Below are positions 1 to 9,972 of a stretch of 37,983 nucleotides of DNA, piece by piece (position 1 is the stretch's first letter; every line of letters begins with the position of its first letter). Under the pieces are notes generated by a model that saw nothing but the letters and a program-made list of their open reading frames with translations, ran no database searches and was not told the DNA's origin. This DNA is from Stenotrophomonas maltophilia (GTDB lineage: Bacteria > Pseudomonadota > Gammaproteobacteria > Xanthomonadales > Xanthomonadaceae): the NCBI RefSeq assembly GCF_003970865.1, contig NZ_RXLZ01000048.1, positions 1 through 37,983 of the forward strand. The letters are read 5' to 3'. A program made the translations under genes and the position numbers.

Positions 1-812
1 CCAAGCAGGCACAGGAAAAGCTGAAGGCACCGTCGGTGAAGCCGGGCAAGTACGATCTGGTGCTCGACCCGTCGCACACCTGGCTGACCATCCACGAGTC
101 GATCGGCCACCCGCTGGAGCTGGACCGTGTGCTTGGCTACGAAGCCAACTACGCCGGCACCAGCTTCGCCACCTTGGACAAGCGCGAACAGCATTTCCAG
201 TACGGCAGCGAGCTGGTCAACATCTTCGCCGACAAGACCCAGCCGGGCAGTCTCGGCGCGGTGGCGTACGACGATGAAGGCGTGAAGTGCAAGCGCTGGG
301 ACCTGATCAGCAACGGCAAGCTGGTGGATTACCAGACCATCCGCGACCAGGCCCACATCCTCGGCAAGACCGAGTCCGACGGCTGCTGCTACGCCGACTC
401 GTGGTCCAGCGTGCAGTTCCAGCGCATGGCCAACGTGTCGATGGCACCGGGCAAAAAGCCACTGAGCGTGCCGGACCTGATCAAGGACGTGGAGAACGGC
501 ATCTACATCATCGGCGACGGTTCGTTCTCGATCGACCAGCAGCGCTACAACGCGCAGTTCGGCGGCCAGCTGTTCTACGAGATCAAGAACGGCCAGATCA
601 CCCGCATGCTGGAAGACGTGGCCTACCAGATCCGCACGCCGGAGTTCTGGAACGCCTGCACCGCCGTGGCCGATGAGAGTGACTACCGCCTGGGCGGTTC
701 GTTCTTCGACGGCAAGGGCCAGCCGGGCCAGGTCTCGGCGGTCTCGCACGGTTCGTCCACCGCGCGCTTCAACGGCATCAACGTCATCAACACCGCACGC
801 AGCCTCGGCTGA
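1..812 (+). CDS. tldD: TldD-type metallopeptidase, C-terminal part (5' end outside window)
   Basis: Zinc-dependent peptidase of the TldD/TldE (PmbA) family. In the enterobacterial system the TldD/TldE heterodimer degrades unfolded peptides, trims the microcin B17 leader and affects the antitoxin CcdA. The frame is open from base 3, so the gene begins upstream; the GTG at 36 is an internal valine. The visible 269 residues carry the family HExxxH zinc motif as HESIGH, followed by PLELDR, and end in the glycine-rich region typical of the family C-terminus (near FNGINVINTARSLG). A TldE-like partner starts 21 bases downstream, as expected for an obligate pair. The active-site motif marks this as the catalytic (TldD) subunit. 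Family assignment is firm; the substrate is unknown. Confidence 0.9.
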   Translation, partial: KQAQEKLKAPSVKPGKYDLVLDPSHTWLTIHESIGHPLELDRVLGYEANYAGTSFATLDKREQHFQYGSELVNIFADKTQPGSLGAVAYDDEGVKCKRWDLISNGKLVDYQTIRDQAHILGKTESDGCCYADSWSSVQFQRMANVSMAPGKKPLSVPDLIKDVENGIYIIGDGSFSIDQQRYNAQFGGQLFYEIKNGQITRMLEDVAYQIRTPEFWNACTAVADESDYRLGGSFFDGKGQPGQVSAVSHGSSTARFNGINVINTARSLG

Positions 813-833
813 TCGGTCAGGAGCCCTTACACC

Positions 834-2168
834 ATGAGTATCTTCACCGAAGCCCAGGCCAAGGCCATCCTCGACAAGGTCATCGCCCTGTCCAAGGCCG
901 ACGAATGCACCGCCGTGCTGGCCGGCGCAATCAGCGGCAACATCCGTTTCGCACTGAACAATGTCTCCACCAGCGGCATCGTCGACAACACCGAGCTGGC
1001 AGTCACCGTCGCCTTCGGCAAGCGCGTCGGCACCGCCTCGATCAACGAGTTCGACGACGCCGCGCTGGAGCGCGTGGTGCGCCGTGCCGAAGACCTGGCC
1101 AGGCTGGCCCCCGAGAACCCGGAGTTCATGCCGGCCATCGGCAAGCAGAGCTACCGTGCCAGCCCGACCTTCAGCGAATCCACCGCTGCCATCGATCCGG
1201 CCTTCCGCGCCAAGGTCGCCGCCGATTCGATCGCCCCGTGCCGTGGCCACGGCCTGATCGCCGCCGGCTTCCTCGAGGACGGCCAGGGCTTCCAGGCCAC
1301 CGCCAACAGCAATGGCAACTTCGCCTACCAGCGCACCACCAACTTCGACTACACCTGCACCGTGCGTACCGAAGATGGCCGCGGTTCGGGCTGGGTCGGC
1401 CGCAACCTGAAGGATGCCGCCGACTTCAAGGCCGACCAGGACATCCGCATCGCCATGCGCAAGGCCACTGAATCGGCCGAAGCCAAGGCGCTGGAGCCGG
1501 GCAAGTACACGGTGATCCTGGAACCGGCCGCAGCCGCGGGCCTGATCAGCTTCATGATGAACTTCTTCAGCGCACGCTCGGCCGATGAAGGCCGCAGCTT
1601 CCTGTCGAAGAAGGGCGGCGGCAACAAGCTGGGCGAGCAGGTCTACGACCCGCGCGTGACCATGATTGCCGACCCGTGGCATCCGGATGCACCGGTGCTG
1701 CCGTGGGACAGCGAAGGCATGCCGCGCGAACGCATCGCCATCATCGAGAACGGCAAGATCGCCAACCTCGACTACTCGCGCTTCTGGGCGCAGAAGCAGG
1801 GCAAGACCGCCAAGGCAACGCCGGGCAACCTGCTGATGAGCGGCGGTGACAAGAGCACCGCCGAACTGGTGCGCGGCACCCAGAAGGGCATCCTGGTCAC
1901 CCGCACCTGGTACATCCGCATGGTCGACCCGCAGACCGTGCTGCTGACCGGCCTCACCCGCGACGGCACCTTCTACATCGAGAACGGCCAGATCAAGCAC
2001 CCGGTGAAGAACTTCCGCTTCAACGAATCGCCGGTGATCATGCTCAACAACATCGAAGAGCTGGGCAAGCCGGTGCGCGTGGCCGGTGATGAATCCAGCT
2101 ACGTGATGATGATCCCGCCGATGAAGCTGCGCGATTTCACCTTCACCTCGCTGTCCGACGCGGTCTGA
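834..2168 (+). CDS. TldE/PmbA-like metallopeptidase-family protein
   Basis: 444-residue member of the TldD/PmbA family. It has no HExxxH motif anywhere, which fits the non-catalytic TldE (PmbA) role: it pairs with TldD and shapes the substrate channel. The N-terminal half resembles the family's first domain and the C-terminal half (from about residue 220) the second, including the IENGQIKHPVKNFRFNESP-like block common to the family. The ATG is preceded by AGGAG at 819-823. Its TGA overlaps the ATG of the next gene by one base (2168), so translation is probably coupled. The length is normal for the family (about 440-450). I leave the symbol empty because several TldD/TldE paralogue pairs can occur in one genome and this one sits in a MoxR operon, not the classical pmbA locus. 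Confidence 0.87.
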   Translation: MSIFTEAQAKAILDKVIALSKADECTAVLAGAISGNIRFALNNVSTSGIVDNTELAVTVAFGKRVGTASINEFDDAALERVVRRAEDLARLAPENPEFMPAIGKQSYRASPTFSESTAAIDPAFRAKVAADSIAPCRGHGLIAAGFLEDGQGFQATANSNGNFAYQRTTNFDYTCTVRTEDGRGSGWVGRNLKDAADFKADQDIRIAMRKATESAEAKALEPGKYTVILEPAAAAGLISFMMNFFSARSADEGRSFLSKKGGGNKLGEQVYDPRVTMIADPWHPDAPVLPWDSEGMPRERIAIIENGKIANLDYSRFWAQKQGKTAKATPGNLLMSGGDKSTAELVRGTQKGILVTRTWYIRMVDPQTVLLTGLTRDGTFYIENGQIKHPVKNFRFNESPVIMLNNIEELGKPVRVAGDESSYVMMIPPMKLRDFTFTSLSDAV

Positions 2169-2875
2169 TGGATCGCCGGGCCTGCCTGCGCTGGTTGGCC
2201 GCTGCCGCTTCGGCGGCGGCGCTGCCGGCCTTCGCGCAGGGGGGCCCGCGCAGTTCGCGCTACGACTTCTGGTTCACCCGCCTGCAGTACGACTCCGGTG
2301 ACTGGGACGTAGACGCGCGCATGCCGTCCAACCTGATCACCTCGCTGATCGACTACACCTCGCTGCGCGTGGACCCGCAGGAGCACGTGGTGGCGCTGGC
2401 CGACCCGCGCATGCTGGAAGCGCCGTTCTGCTACCTGGCCGGGCACACGCTGGTGGAGTTCAACGCCGCCGAGCGGCAGAACTTCGTGCGCTATGTGCGC
2501 AATGGCGGCTTCGTCTTCGTCGACGACTGCAACCACGACATCGATGGCCTGTTCGCTACCTCGTTCGAAGCGCAGATGGGTCGCCTGTTCGGCCCGAAGG
2601 CATTGCAGAAGCTGCCCAACAGCCACGCGCTGTACCGCAGCTTCTTCCACTTCCCGGATGGCCCGCCTGCCACCAGCTTCGAACTCAACGGTTGGGGCGA
2701 CGATCTGGTGCACGACTACCTGAAAGGCATCGAGGTCGATGGCCGCCTGGGCTTGCTCTACAGCAACAAGGACTACGGCTGCGAGTGGGATTACGACTGG
2801 CGCAACAAGCGCTTCCTGGCCGAAGACAACACCCGCTTCGGCGTCAACATCGTGATGTACGCGTTGAACAATTGA
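2168..2875 (+). CDS. DUF4159-family exported protein with Tat-like signal
   Basis: 235 residues. The N-terminus (MDRRACLRWL followed by an alanine-rich stretch ending PAFAQG, about residues 1-25) has twin arginines and looks like a Tat signal peptide. The rest fits the DUF4159 family: an N-terminal FTRLQYDSGDWD block, a central GGFVFVDDCNHD block and a C-terminal segment rich in Trp/Tyr/Asp. The fold of this family is thought to resemble glutamine-amidotransferase-like Rossmann proteins, but no catalytic triad can be claimed here. DUF4159 genes are usual companions of MoxR, DUF58 and BatA-like genes, as here. The ATG overlaps the preceding stop by one base. Export through Tat would place it in the periplasm, facing the large periplasmic domains of the downstream membrane proteins. 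The molecular role is unknown. Confidence 0.82.
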   Translation: MDRRACLRWLAAAASAAALPAFAQGGPRSSRYDFWFTRLQYDSGDWDVDARMPSNLITSLIDYTSLRVDPQEHVVALADPRMLEAPFCYLAGHTLVEFNAAERQNFVRYVRNGGFVFVDDCNHDIDGLFATSFEAQMGRLFGPKALQKLPNSHALYRSFFHFPDGPPATSFELNGWGDDLVHDYLKGIEVDGRLGLLYSNKDYGCEWDYDWRNKRFLAEDNTRFGVNIVMYALNN

Positions 2876-2891
2876 TAGGACCTGCACGCCC

Positions 2892-3875
<984 letters not shown>

Positions 3876-3882
3876 TCCACGC

Positions 3883-4779
3883 GTGAACGCCGGTACCCCG
3901 CTGACCTTGCCACCGGAACTGCGTGCGCGCCTGCGCCTGCTGCGGTTGCGGCCGCGCCTGGCCAGCGGCGCCAGTGGCATCGGCCAGCACGCCAGCCGCA
4001 GCCGCGGTGCCGGTCTCGAATTCGCCCAGTACCGTGCCTACGAGCCCGGCGACGAACTGCGCCAGATCGACTGGAAGCTGTACGCCCGCTCGGACCGCTT
4101 CTTCGTGCGCGAATCCGAACGCGAGAGCCCGATCACGATCTGGCTGCTGCTGGACGCGACCGCATCGGCCGGCCAGGCCGACCGCACGTCGCCGCAACGC
4201 ACGCGCCTGGACCACATGCGTGGCGTCGCCGCCTGCGTAGTTGAACTGGCCCTGCAGCAGGGTGACCGTTTCGGCCTGCTGGCGATCAATGGCGATGGGC
4301 TGCAGCTGGTCCCCGCGGCGAACGGCGCACGCCAGCGTGACCGCGTGCATCTGCAACTGCATGCCTTGCAGGCGCGCGGCGCCTGGCCTGCGGCCGATCG
4401 CCTTCGGCCGCTGTGGGAGCGCGTGCGCCCGGGCGACCTGTTGCTGGCGATCGGCGACGGCTTCGACGACGCCGGCATCGTGTTGCTGGAACAACTGGCC
4501 AGCGCGCGCCGCGAAGTGGCACTGCTGCAGATCCTGACCGCCGACGAGCGCGACTTCCCGTTCGACGCCGGCCATCGCTTCCGCGACCCGGAAACCGGCG
4601 AGGAACTGCTGGGCGACGGCGCTGCGATCCGCGCCGACTACCTGCAGCGCTTCGCTGATGCACGCAGCGCATTGCATGCGCGCCTGCAGGCCAGTGGCAT
4701 CGCCAGTGCCACCGGCTGGCTCGACCAGCCTCTGGACCAGGCACTGCAGGCGCTGTTCGGCCGTGGGGGCGGTGCATGA
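3883..4779 (+). CDS. DUF58-domain protein (MoxR partner)
   Basis: 298 residues if started at GTG 3883, seven bases after the moxR stop. A longer frame upstream lies inside moxR and lacks family similarity, so it was discarded. The hallmark DUF58 block YEPGDELRQIDWKLYARSD is at about residues 53-71, followed by a VWA-like strand LLLDATASA (88-96) with the D-x-T-x-S pattern of a metal-binding MIDAS site. DUF58 proteins are encoded next to MoxR ATPases across bacteria and are presumed adaptor or substrate proteins with a VWA fold. No signal peptide or membrane segment is visible, so it is predicted cytoplasmic, in contrast to the membrane proteins that follow. The final TGA overlaps the next ATG (ATGA at 4776-4779). 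Confidence 0.9.
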   Translation: MNAGTPLTLPPELRARLRLLRLRPRLASGASGIGQHASRSRGAGLEFAQYRAYEPGDELRQIDWKLYARSDRFFVRESERESPITIWLLLDATASAGQADRTSPQRTRLDHMRGVAACVVELALQQGDRFGLLAINGDGLQLVPAANGARQRDRVHLQLHALQARGAWPAADRLRPLWERVRPGDLLLAIGDGFDDAGIVLLEQLASARREVALLQILTADERDFPFDAGHRFRDPETGEELLGDGAAIRADYLQRFADARSALHARLQASGIASATGWLDQPLDQALQALFGRGGGA

Positions 4780-5897
4780 CCCTGCTGTTCCCGCTCGGCC
4801 TCGCCGCGCTCGCCGCAGGGCTGCTGCCGCTGCTGATCCACCTCGCCCGGCGCCATCCGTATACGCCGCGGGATTTCGCCGCGCTGCGCTGGCTGCGTGC
4901 ACAGATCCGGCCGCGCCAACGCATCCGCTTCGATGACTGGCCGTTGCTGCTGGTGCGCCTGCTGTTGCTGGCCACGCTGGCGTTGCTGCTGGCACGACCG
5001 GCGTTGACCGGCCCCGCTCCTGCCCCCGATGCGTGGACGGTGGTGGCCCCTGGGCTGGACGCCGCAGCACTGCGTGGTACCGCTGCGGACCGCACCTGGC
5101 ACTGGCTGGCACCCGGCTTCCCCGCCATCGACCAAGCACCGCCTGCGTCCAGCGCGTCGCTGCCCAGCCTGTTGCGTGAACTGGACGCGCAGCTGCCCGC
5201 GGGCACCGCGTTGACCGTGCACGTTCCCGATCCCCTGCCCGGTCTGGATGGCGCCCGCCTGCAGCTGTCGCGCGAGGTGCGATGGCACACGCAGCCGATG
5301 CCGGTCACCCCGCCGCAGACTGCAGCGGCACTGCCGCGGCTACGCGTACACGGCGAGGCATCCGCCACTGCCCAGCACTGGTTGAACGCACTGCAGCGCG
5401 CGTGGGGCGTGCAGGCACTGCCCTCGCCCTTGGCGGGGGATGCCCTGCCCGAACGCGGCGAGATCGGCGTGTGGAGCCGCAACGATGCACTGCCAGCAAA
5501 CTGGCAGGCGTGGTTGCGCGACGGCGGTCGTATCGTAACCGCCGGCAAGCCTGCTGCCAGCGCCCGCATCCTGCTGCGCGACGCCGAGGGCGCACCGCTG
5601 CTGTGGCAGCAACGCATCGGCCACGGCTCTCTGCTGGCGCTGCCGGGCGACTGGAACGCCGCCAGTAATACTGCGCTGCGCGATCCGCAGTTGCCGCGTG
5701 CCCTGCTGCTGGCGCTGCAGCCACCCACGGCCCCGCGCCTGGGCGATGCACGTGACCACGCACCGCGCCGGACCGTATTGCCTGCTTCAACACCGCCGCT
5801 GCGAGAGCCGACGCCTTGGCTGTTGCTGGCCATCGTGCTGCTGTTCGCGCTGGAACGCTGGATGGCCAGCAGTGCCCAGCGCAGGGTGGGCGCATGA
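4776..5897 (+). CDS. BatA-like membrane protein
   Basis: 373 residues. The first 80 residues match the BatA N-terminal region: a first membrane helix (LLFPLGLAALAAGLLPLLIH), then HPYTPRDFAALRWLRAQIRP, then a second helix (LLLVRLLLLATLALLLARPAL). The middle is a soluble domain lacking an obvious intact MIDAS motif, and a C-terminal helix (LLLAIVLLFALERWM) ends the protein. The topology suggests a cytoplasmic loop between helices 1 and 2 and a large periplasmic domain. In Bacteroides aerotolerance operons, BatA-type proteins accompany MoxR and DUF58 proteins. Start and stop overlap the neighbouring genes by four bases each (ATGA), so it is translationally coupled on both sides. Function beyond membership of this complex is unknown. 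Confidence 0.85.
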   Translation: MTLLFPLGLAALAAGLLPLLIHLARRHPYTPRDFAALRWLRAQIRPRQRIRFDDWPLLLVRLLLLATLALLLARPALTGPAPAPDAWTVVAPGLDAAALRGTAADRTWHWLAPGFPAIDQAPPASSASLPSLLRELDAQLPAGTALTVHVPDPLPGLDGARLQLSREVRWHTQPMPVTPPQTAAALPRLRVHGEASATAQHWLNALQRAWGVQALPSPLAGDALPERGEIGVWSRNDALPANWQAWLRDGGRIVTAGKPAASARILLRDAEGAPLLWQQRIGHGSLLALPGDWNAASNTALRDPQLPRALLLALQPPTAPRLGDARDHAPRRTVLPASTPPLREPTPWLLLAIVLLFALERWMASSAQRRVGA

Positions 5898-8068
5898 ACA
5901 CCCTGCAGCACGCCTGGCAACGCGCACGCCGCCGCCGTGCGCTCATCACCCTGCTGCTGGGCCTGCCATGGGCGCTGGCCGCGGCGGTGCTGGCCCTGCG
6001 TCTGGCAGGCTTCGATATCGCCTGCGTGGTCGGCACGGTCAGCCTGCTCGTGTGTGCGGCCTTCGCCACCGCGCGTGCCCGCCAACTGGACCGGCAATGG
6101 CTGCAGCGCCAGCTCGATGGCAGCGGTGCCAGCGAGGACAGTGCCGATCTGCTGTTCGCCGATGCCGCCACGCTCAATCCGCTGCAGCAGCGCCAGCGTA
6201 CGCATGTGCTGGTTACGCTGGAACGCGCGATGCCGGAGCTGCGTCCGCGCTGGCCGCGTGGGGCACTGACGCTGTGCTGGATCACAGGCCTGGCCATTGT
6301 TGTGCTGGCAGTCGGCTGGCCACGTTCGAACCCCGGTTCCGCGCCCGCCCTCACGTCGGCGCCTGGCAGCATGGCTGCCGCGGGCCCGCTGCGCCTGCAG
6401 TCCACCCGCCTGCGCATTGACGCGCCGGCATATACCGGCCAGGCCACGCTTACCCAGAATGCCCTGGACGCCAAGGTTGCCGCCGACAGCCGGCTGTCCT
6501 GGTCCTTGCGCTTCGATCGCGCACCGGACAAGGCATGGCTGCAGTTCCACGATGGTCGCCGGTTGCCGCTGAGCGAGCACGAAGGACAGTGGCAGGCGCA
6601 GGATGTGGCACGCATGCCGGTGCTGTACCGCGTGGTGAGCGAACCGGCACTGGCAGAGACCCGCCTGCATCGGCTGGATGTGGTGGCCGACCGTGCACCC
6701 AGCGTGCGCGTGCTGGAGCCCGCCGCCAGTCTGGTGCTGGGCACGCCGGGGCAACGGCAGTGGGCACTGCGCTTCGAGGCCAGCGATGATTACGGTGTCG
6801 CGGCACAGGCAACGCTGTCGATCACCACCACCCAGGGCAGCGGTGAGAACATCACCTTCGTGAAGCGCAGCGTCACGCTTGCCGGCAGCGGCGAAGCCAC
6901 CGCGCGACGTTTCGCCCACACCCTTGATCTGGCTGCGCTGGGCGCGCAGCCCGGCAACGATGTGATCGCCCAGCTGGAAGTGCGCGACAACCATGCACCC
7001 ACGCCGCAGACCGGGCGCAGCAGCAGCGTGATCCTGCGCCTGCCCAGCGCTGAAGTCGCGCTCGGTGCAGAGCTCGAGGGCCGCATCAAGAAGACCCTGC
7101 CTGCGTACTTCCGCAGCCAGCGGCAGATCATCATCGATGCCGAAGCGCTGATCCGGCAGCGACGCAGCCTGGCCGCCGAGGACTTCGTGAAGCGCAGCGA
7201 TGCGATTGGTGTCGACCAGCGCATCCTGCGCCTGCGCTACGGCCAGTTCCTGGGCGAGGAAAGCGAAGGTGCGCCGAAGCCGCCGCCGACCAGCGACCTG
7301 CCCACCAGCGATACGCCGGCCGCAGACGACCACGACCATGACGACGATCACGATCACGACCATGGCGCCGACGCAGGCGCGCACGACGCGCATGGCCACG
7401 ATCACGGCGGCAAACCGGCCAATGCCGATACGCCACCGGTGTTCGGCAGCGACACCGACGTGCTCTCCGAATACGGACACACCCATGACCACGCTGAGGC
7501 GGCCACCCTGCTCGATCCGCAGACCCGCGCCACGTTGAAGGCCGCGCTGGACCAGATGTGGTCGGCCGAAGGCGAGCTGCGCCAGGGCCGACCGGAGCAG
7601 GCATTGCCCTTCGCCTACAAGGCATTGGGCTTCATCAAGCAGGTACAGCAGGCCGAACGCATCTATCTGGCCCGGGTCGGGCCGGAGCTGCCGCCGATCG
7701 ATGAAGGCCGTCGCCTCGGCGGTGATCGCGCCGGACTGGCCAGTCGTGAACTGCTGTTGGCCGCGCGCACTCCGCCGGATCCGGCCATCGTTGAAGCCTG
7801 GCAACGCCTCGGTGATGACAACGGCGCACCGGATCTCGATGCGCTCGCGGCCTGGCAGCAGCGCAACGCGGCCTACCTGCCCGATGCACTGGATCTGGCC
7901 GCGGCCATCGAGCAGCTGCGCATCGAGCCCGACTGCAGCGCCTGCCACCAGCGCCTGCGCGCGCAGCTGTGGCGGGCGCTGCAGCGTCCACTGCCGCAGG
8001 CGATGCGGCGCAACGCGGCCGATGCGATGGGCCAGCGCTACCTCGATGCGCTGGAGGCGCAGCCATGA
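5894..8068 (+). CDS. DUF4175-like membrane protein with His/Asp-rich insert and CXXCH motif
   Basis: 724 residues from ATG 5894, which overlaps the preceding stop (ATGA). Three membrane helices lie near the N-terminus (about residues 17-36, 42-57 and 124-142) after a basic RARRRR cluster, so the roughly 580-residue remainder should be periplasmic. The middle contains beta-rich domains (e.g. SVRVLEPAASLVLGTPG). Residues about 478-510 form a striking His/Asp-rich stretch (HDHDDDHDHDHG and similar), with a second small cluster GHTHDHAE near 526. A lone CSACH (CXXCH) sits near residue 680. The organisation resembles the large DUF4175 proteins found with DUF4159/MoxR/DUF58 genes. The His-rich stretch suggests metal buffering or binding; the CXXCH would be a possible haem c attachment site in the periplasm, though a single motif is weak evidence. 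Confidence 0.72.
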   Translation: MNTLQHAWQRARRRRALITLLLGLPWALAAAVLALRLAGFDIACVVGTVSLLVCAAFATARARQLDRQWLQRQLDGSGASEDSADLLFADAATLNPLQQRQRTHVLVTLERAMPELRPRWPRGALTLCWITGLAIVVLAVGWPRSNPGSAPALTSAPGSMAAAGPLRLQSTRLRIDAPAYTGQATLTQNALDAKVAADSRLSWSLRFDRAPDKAWLQFHDGRRLPLSEHEGQWQAQDVARMPVLYRVVSEPALAETRLHRLDVVADRAPSVRVLEPAASLVLGTPGQRQWALRFEASDDYGVAAQATLSITTTQGSGENITFVKRSVTLAGSGEATARRFAHTLDLAALGAQPGNDVIAQLEVRDNHAPTPQTGRSSSVILRLPSAEVALGAELEGRIKKTLPAYFRSQRQIIIDAEALIRQRRSLAAEDFVKRSDAIGVDQRILRLRYGQFLGEESEGAPKPPPTSDLPTSDTPAADDHDHDDDHDHDHGADAGAHDAHGHDHGGKPANADTPPVFGSDTDVLSEYGHTHDHAEAATLLDPQTRATLKAALDQMWSAEGELRQGRPEQALPFAYKALGFIKQVQQAERIYLARVGPELPPIDEGRRLGGDRAGLASRELLLAARTPPDPAIVEAWQRLGDDNGAPDLDALAAWQQRNAAYLPDALDLAAAIEQLRIEPDCSACHQRLRAQLWRALQRPLPQAMRRNAADAMGQRYLDALEAQP

Positions 8069-9873
8069 CCACCTCCAGCCTGAACCTGTGGATTGCGCTG
8101 GCACTCGCTGTGGTCGTGGTCATCGCCAGCGTGCGCCACCTGCGTGGAAGCACCGCGCACCCGGGCCGCCGGTGGAGCGTGATCGCGCTGCAGATCATCG
8201 CCGCCACGCTGCTGTATTTCTGCCTGGTGCCGCCCACCCGCCAGCAACCCGCAGGCGGGCTGGTCGTGCTCGGAATCGATGCCGGCAAGGCCGGCGCACT
8301 TCCGGCCAGCGAAGGCCCGCTGTTGCTGTTGCCGGAAGCTGCCGATGTGCCCGGCGCACAGCGCGTTCCCGATCTGGCCACCGCGCTGCGCCAGCATCCG
8401 GCCTCCACGCTGACGCTGGTCGGTGCGGGTCTGGCCGCGCGTGACCGCGATGCGGTGCTGCCGCCGGATGTACGTTGGCAGGCCGCACCGGAGCCGCGCG
8501 GCTGGATCGCACTGCAACCACCGGTCGATGTCGCCCCCGGTGCACGCTTCGACGTACAGGCACAGGCGCGTGGCGCGGCCAAGACGAAAGCAGAACTGCT
8601 CGACCCGGCCGACAGCGTGGTCGATCGCACGGAGGTTGCCGACGACGGCCGCGTGCAGCTGAGTGGCATCGCACGTGCCGAAGGCCGCAGCGTGTTCCAG
8701 CTGCGCCTGCTCGATGCCGACGGCCATGTGCTGGACAGCGTACCGGTGCCGCAGCAGACCCTGCCGGCCGCACCGCTGCGCCTGCTGGTGCGCGCCAGCG
8801 CGCCGGGTCCAGAGCTGAAGTACCTGCGCCGCTGGGCAGCCGATGCCGGCATCCGTGTGCAGGTGCAGGCGGATACCGGGGCCGGACTCAGCGTGGGTGA
8901 TGGCGCGGTGGCGATCGATGCAGCATCACTCACGCGCAGCGATCTATTGCTGCTGGACGAGCGCAGCCTGGCGGCATTGAGTGCGGGCCAGCTGGCCGCC
9001 GTGCGCCAGGCGCTGCGCGATGGACTGGGCGTACTGGTGCGCAGTGCGGGCGCACCTTCGGCCAGTGCGCGCCAGCGCCTCCGCGATCTGGGCCTGCCAG
9101 TGCAGGGCGATGGCAGCAGCCGCCCCCTCGAACTTCCCGGCGATGGCGAAAGCGCGGTCCTCGCCGCACGACGTGGCCCGCTCGCCGCCGGCACGTTGCC
9201 GACCGGCTACGGCGAAGAGGCCGACCGCAGCTCGCACAATGCCGCCCTGCCCGCGCTCGAGTCGCTGGCGCTGCAGGTGCCGGGCGGCAGCGCGCTGCTG
9301 CACGATCGTGCCGGCAACGCCATCGGCGGCTGGCGCGCGGTCGGCAAGGGCCGCATCGGCCAGCTGCCGCTGACCGACAGCTGGCGCTGGGTGCTGGCCG
9401 GGCGCGATGACCGCCACGGCGAACTCTGGAGCAGCGTGGTGGCCACCCTGGCGCGTGCACAGGGCAGCGCTGATGCACTGTGGTCACCAAAACCGATCAG
9501 CTGGGCTGGTGAACGGCAGGCGCTGTGCGGCGTGCAGGCGCCGCTGCAGGCCTTCAACAAGCGTGGCGACGATGTACCCCTGATCGTCGATGGCGCGACG
9601 TCGGCGCTGCGCTGCGCCGGCTGGTGGCCCCGTGAGGCAGGCTGGCAGCGCCTGCAGCATGGCGACAGCATTGTCTGGCGCTATGTGTTCGACCCGAAGG
9701 ATGCACCGACGCTGCATCGGCAGGCGATGATCGATGCGACCACGCAGGCGTTGGCCTCCAGTACGCCGGCAAACGCGTCGGCGATGCAACCCGTGGCGGG
9801 CTCACGCTGGCCGTGGTGGCTGGCGTTCGTGTTGTGCGCATCGCTGCTGTGGTGGCTGGAACGGCGGCGCTGA
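8065..9873 (+). CDS. Large membrane protein of the MoxR operon (unknown function)
   Basis: 602 residues from ATG 8065, again overlapping the upstream stop by ATGA. Two N-terminal membrane helices (LWIALALAVVVVIASV and VIALQIIAATLLYFCLV) and one at the extreme C-terminus (WWLAFVLCASLLWWLERRR) enclose a periplasmic region of about 520 residues. The region around residues 275-390 (RASAPGPELKYLRRWAADAG, then LLLLDERSLAALSAGQLAAV and GLGVLVRSAG) resembles the glutamine-amidotransferase-like Rossmann domain seen in the membrane proteins of BatA-type operons, without visible catalytic residues. It is the last gene of the run; two REP-type palindromes follow within 100 bases. I do not recognise a specific family name. 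Position and topology point to a structural subunit of the same membrane complex as the two preceding genes. Confidence 0.75.
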   Translation: MTTSSLNLWIALALAVVVVIASVRHLRGSTAHPGRRWSVIALQIIAATLLYFCLVPPTRQQPAGGLVVLGIDAGKAGALPASEGPLLLLPEAADVPGAQRVPDLATALRQHPASTLTLVGAGLAARDRDAVLPPDVRWQAAPEPRGWIALQPPVDVAPGARFDVQAQARGAAKTKAELLDPADSVVDRTEVADDGRVQLSGIARAEGRSVFQLRLLDADGHVLDSVPVPQQTLPAAPLRLLVRASAPGPELKYLRRWAADAGIRVQVQADTGAGLSVGDGAVAIDAASLTRSDLLLLDERSLAALSAGQLAAVRQALRDGLGVLVRSAGAPSASARQRLRDLGLPVQGDGSSRPLELPGDGESAVLAARRGPLAAGTLPTGYGEEADRSSHNAALPALESLALQVPGGSALLHDRAGNAIGGWRAVGKGRIGQLPLTDSWRWVLAGRDDRHGELWSSVVATLARAQGSADALWSPKPISWAGERQALCGVQAPLQAFNKRGDDVPLIVDGATSALRCAGWWPREAGWQRLQHGDSIVWRYVFDPKDAPTLHRQAMIDATTQALASSTPANASAMQPVAGSRWPWWLAFVLCASLLWWLERRR

Positions 9874-9897
9874 CCGCATCGATTGGATCGCGGGCAG

Positions 9898-9921
9898 CAT
9901 CCACGCATGGCGTGGATCTAC
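9898..9921 (-). repeat. GTAG-headed REP palindrome (SMAG type), ATCCACGC stem
   Basis: Read on the minus strand it begins GTAGATCCACGC and closes with GCGTGGAT, an 8-base stem. It lies 25 bases after the end of the eight-gene operon. It forms a pair with the element at 9937-9960, which points the other way. Elements of this GTAG-headed kind are abundant in S. maltophilia. Paired elements at operon ends commonly fold into long hairpins and can stabilise or end transcripts; no U-tract follows, so a role as a classical terminator is not shown. Confidence 0.75.
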
Positions 9922-9936
9922 TGGCCGGTTGCCCTG

Positions 9937-9960
9937 GTAGATGCCAACCTTGGTTGGCGC
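9937..9960 (+). repeat. GTAG-headed REP palindrome, GCCAACC stem
   Basis: GTAGATGCCAACC followed by GGTTGGC: head GTAG and a 7-base stem around a short TT loop. It is the second half of the inverted pair with 9898-9921, between the convergent ends of the large membrane-protein gene and the minus-strand gene ending at 9973. The stem differs from the GCCGGCC family seen elsewhere in the window, so at least two or three stem subfamilies are present locally. Confidence 0.72.
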
Positions 9961-9972
9961 CTTTCCACGGGG

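Noticed and set aside
7320..7420. Sequence error or foreign insertion causing the His/Asp-rich stretch
   Set aside because: The frame stays open on both sides, and base composition and codon use match the neighbours, so it is treated as real coding sequence.
4286..8104. Very long open frame on the minus strand (over 1200 codons)
   Set aside because: It lies wholly antisense to the DUF58, BatA-like and DUF4175-like genes. It is rich in Arg/Gln/Ala/His without domains, as expected for a shadow frame in high-GC DNA. Similar antisense frames at 16128-18209, 18591-20219 and 23711-25654 are rejected for the same reason.
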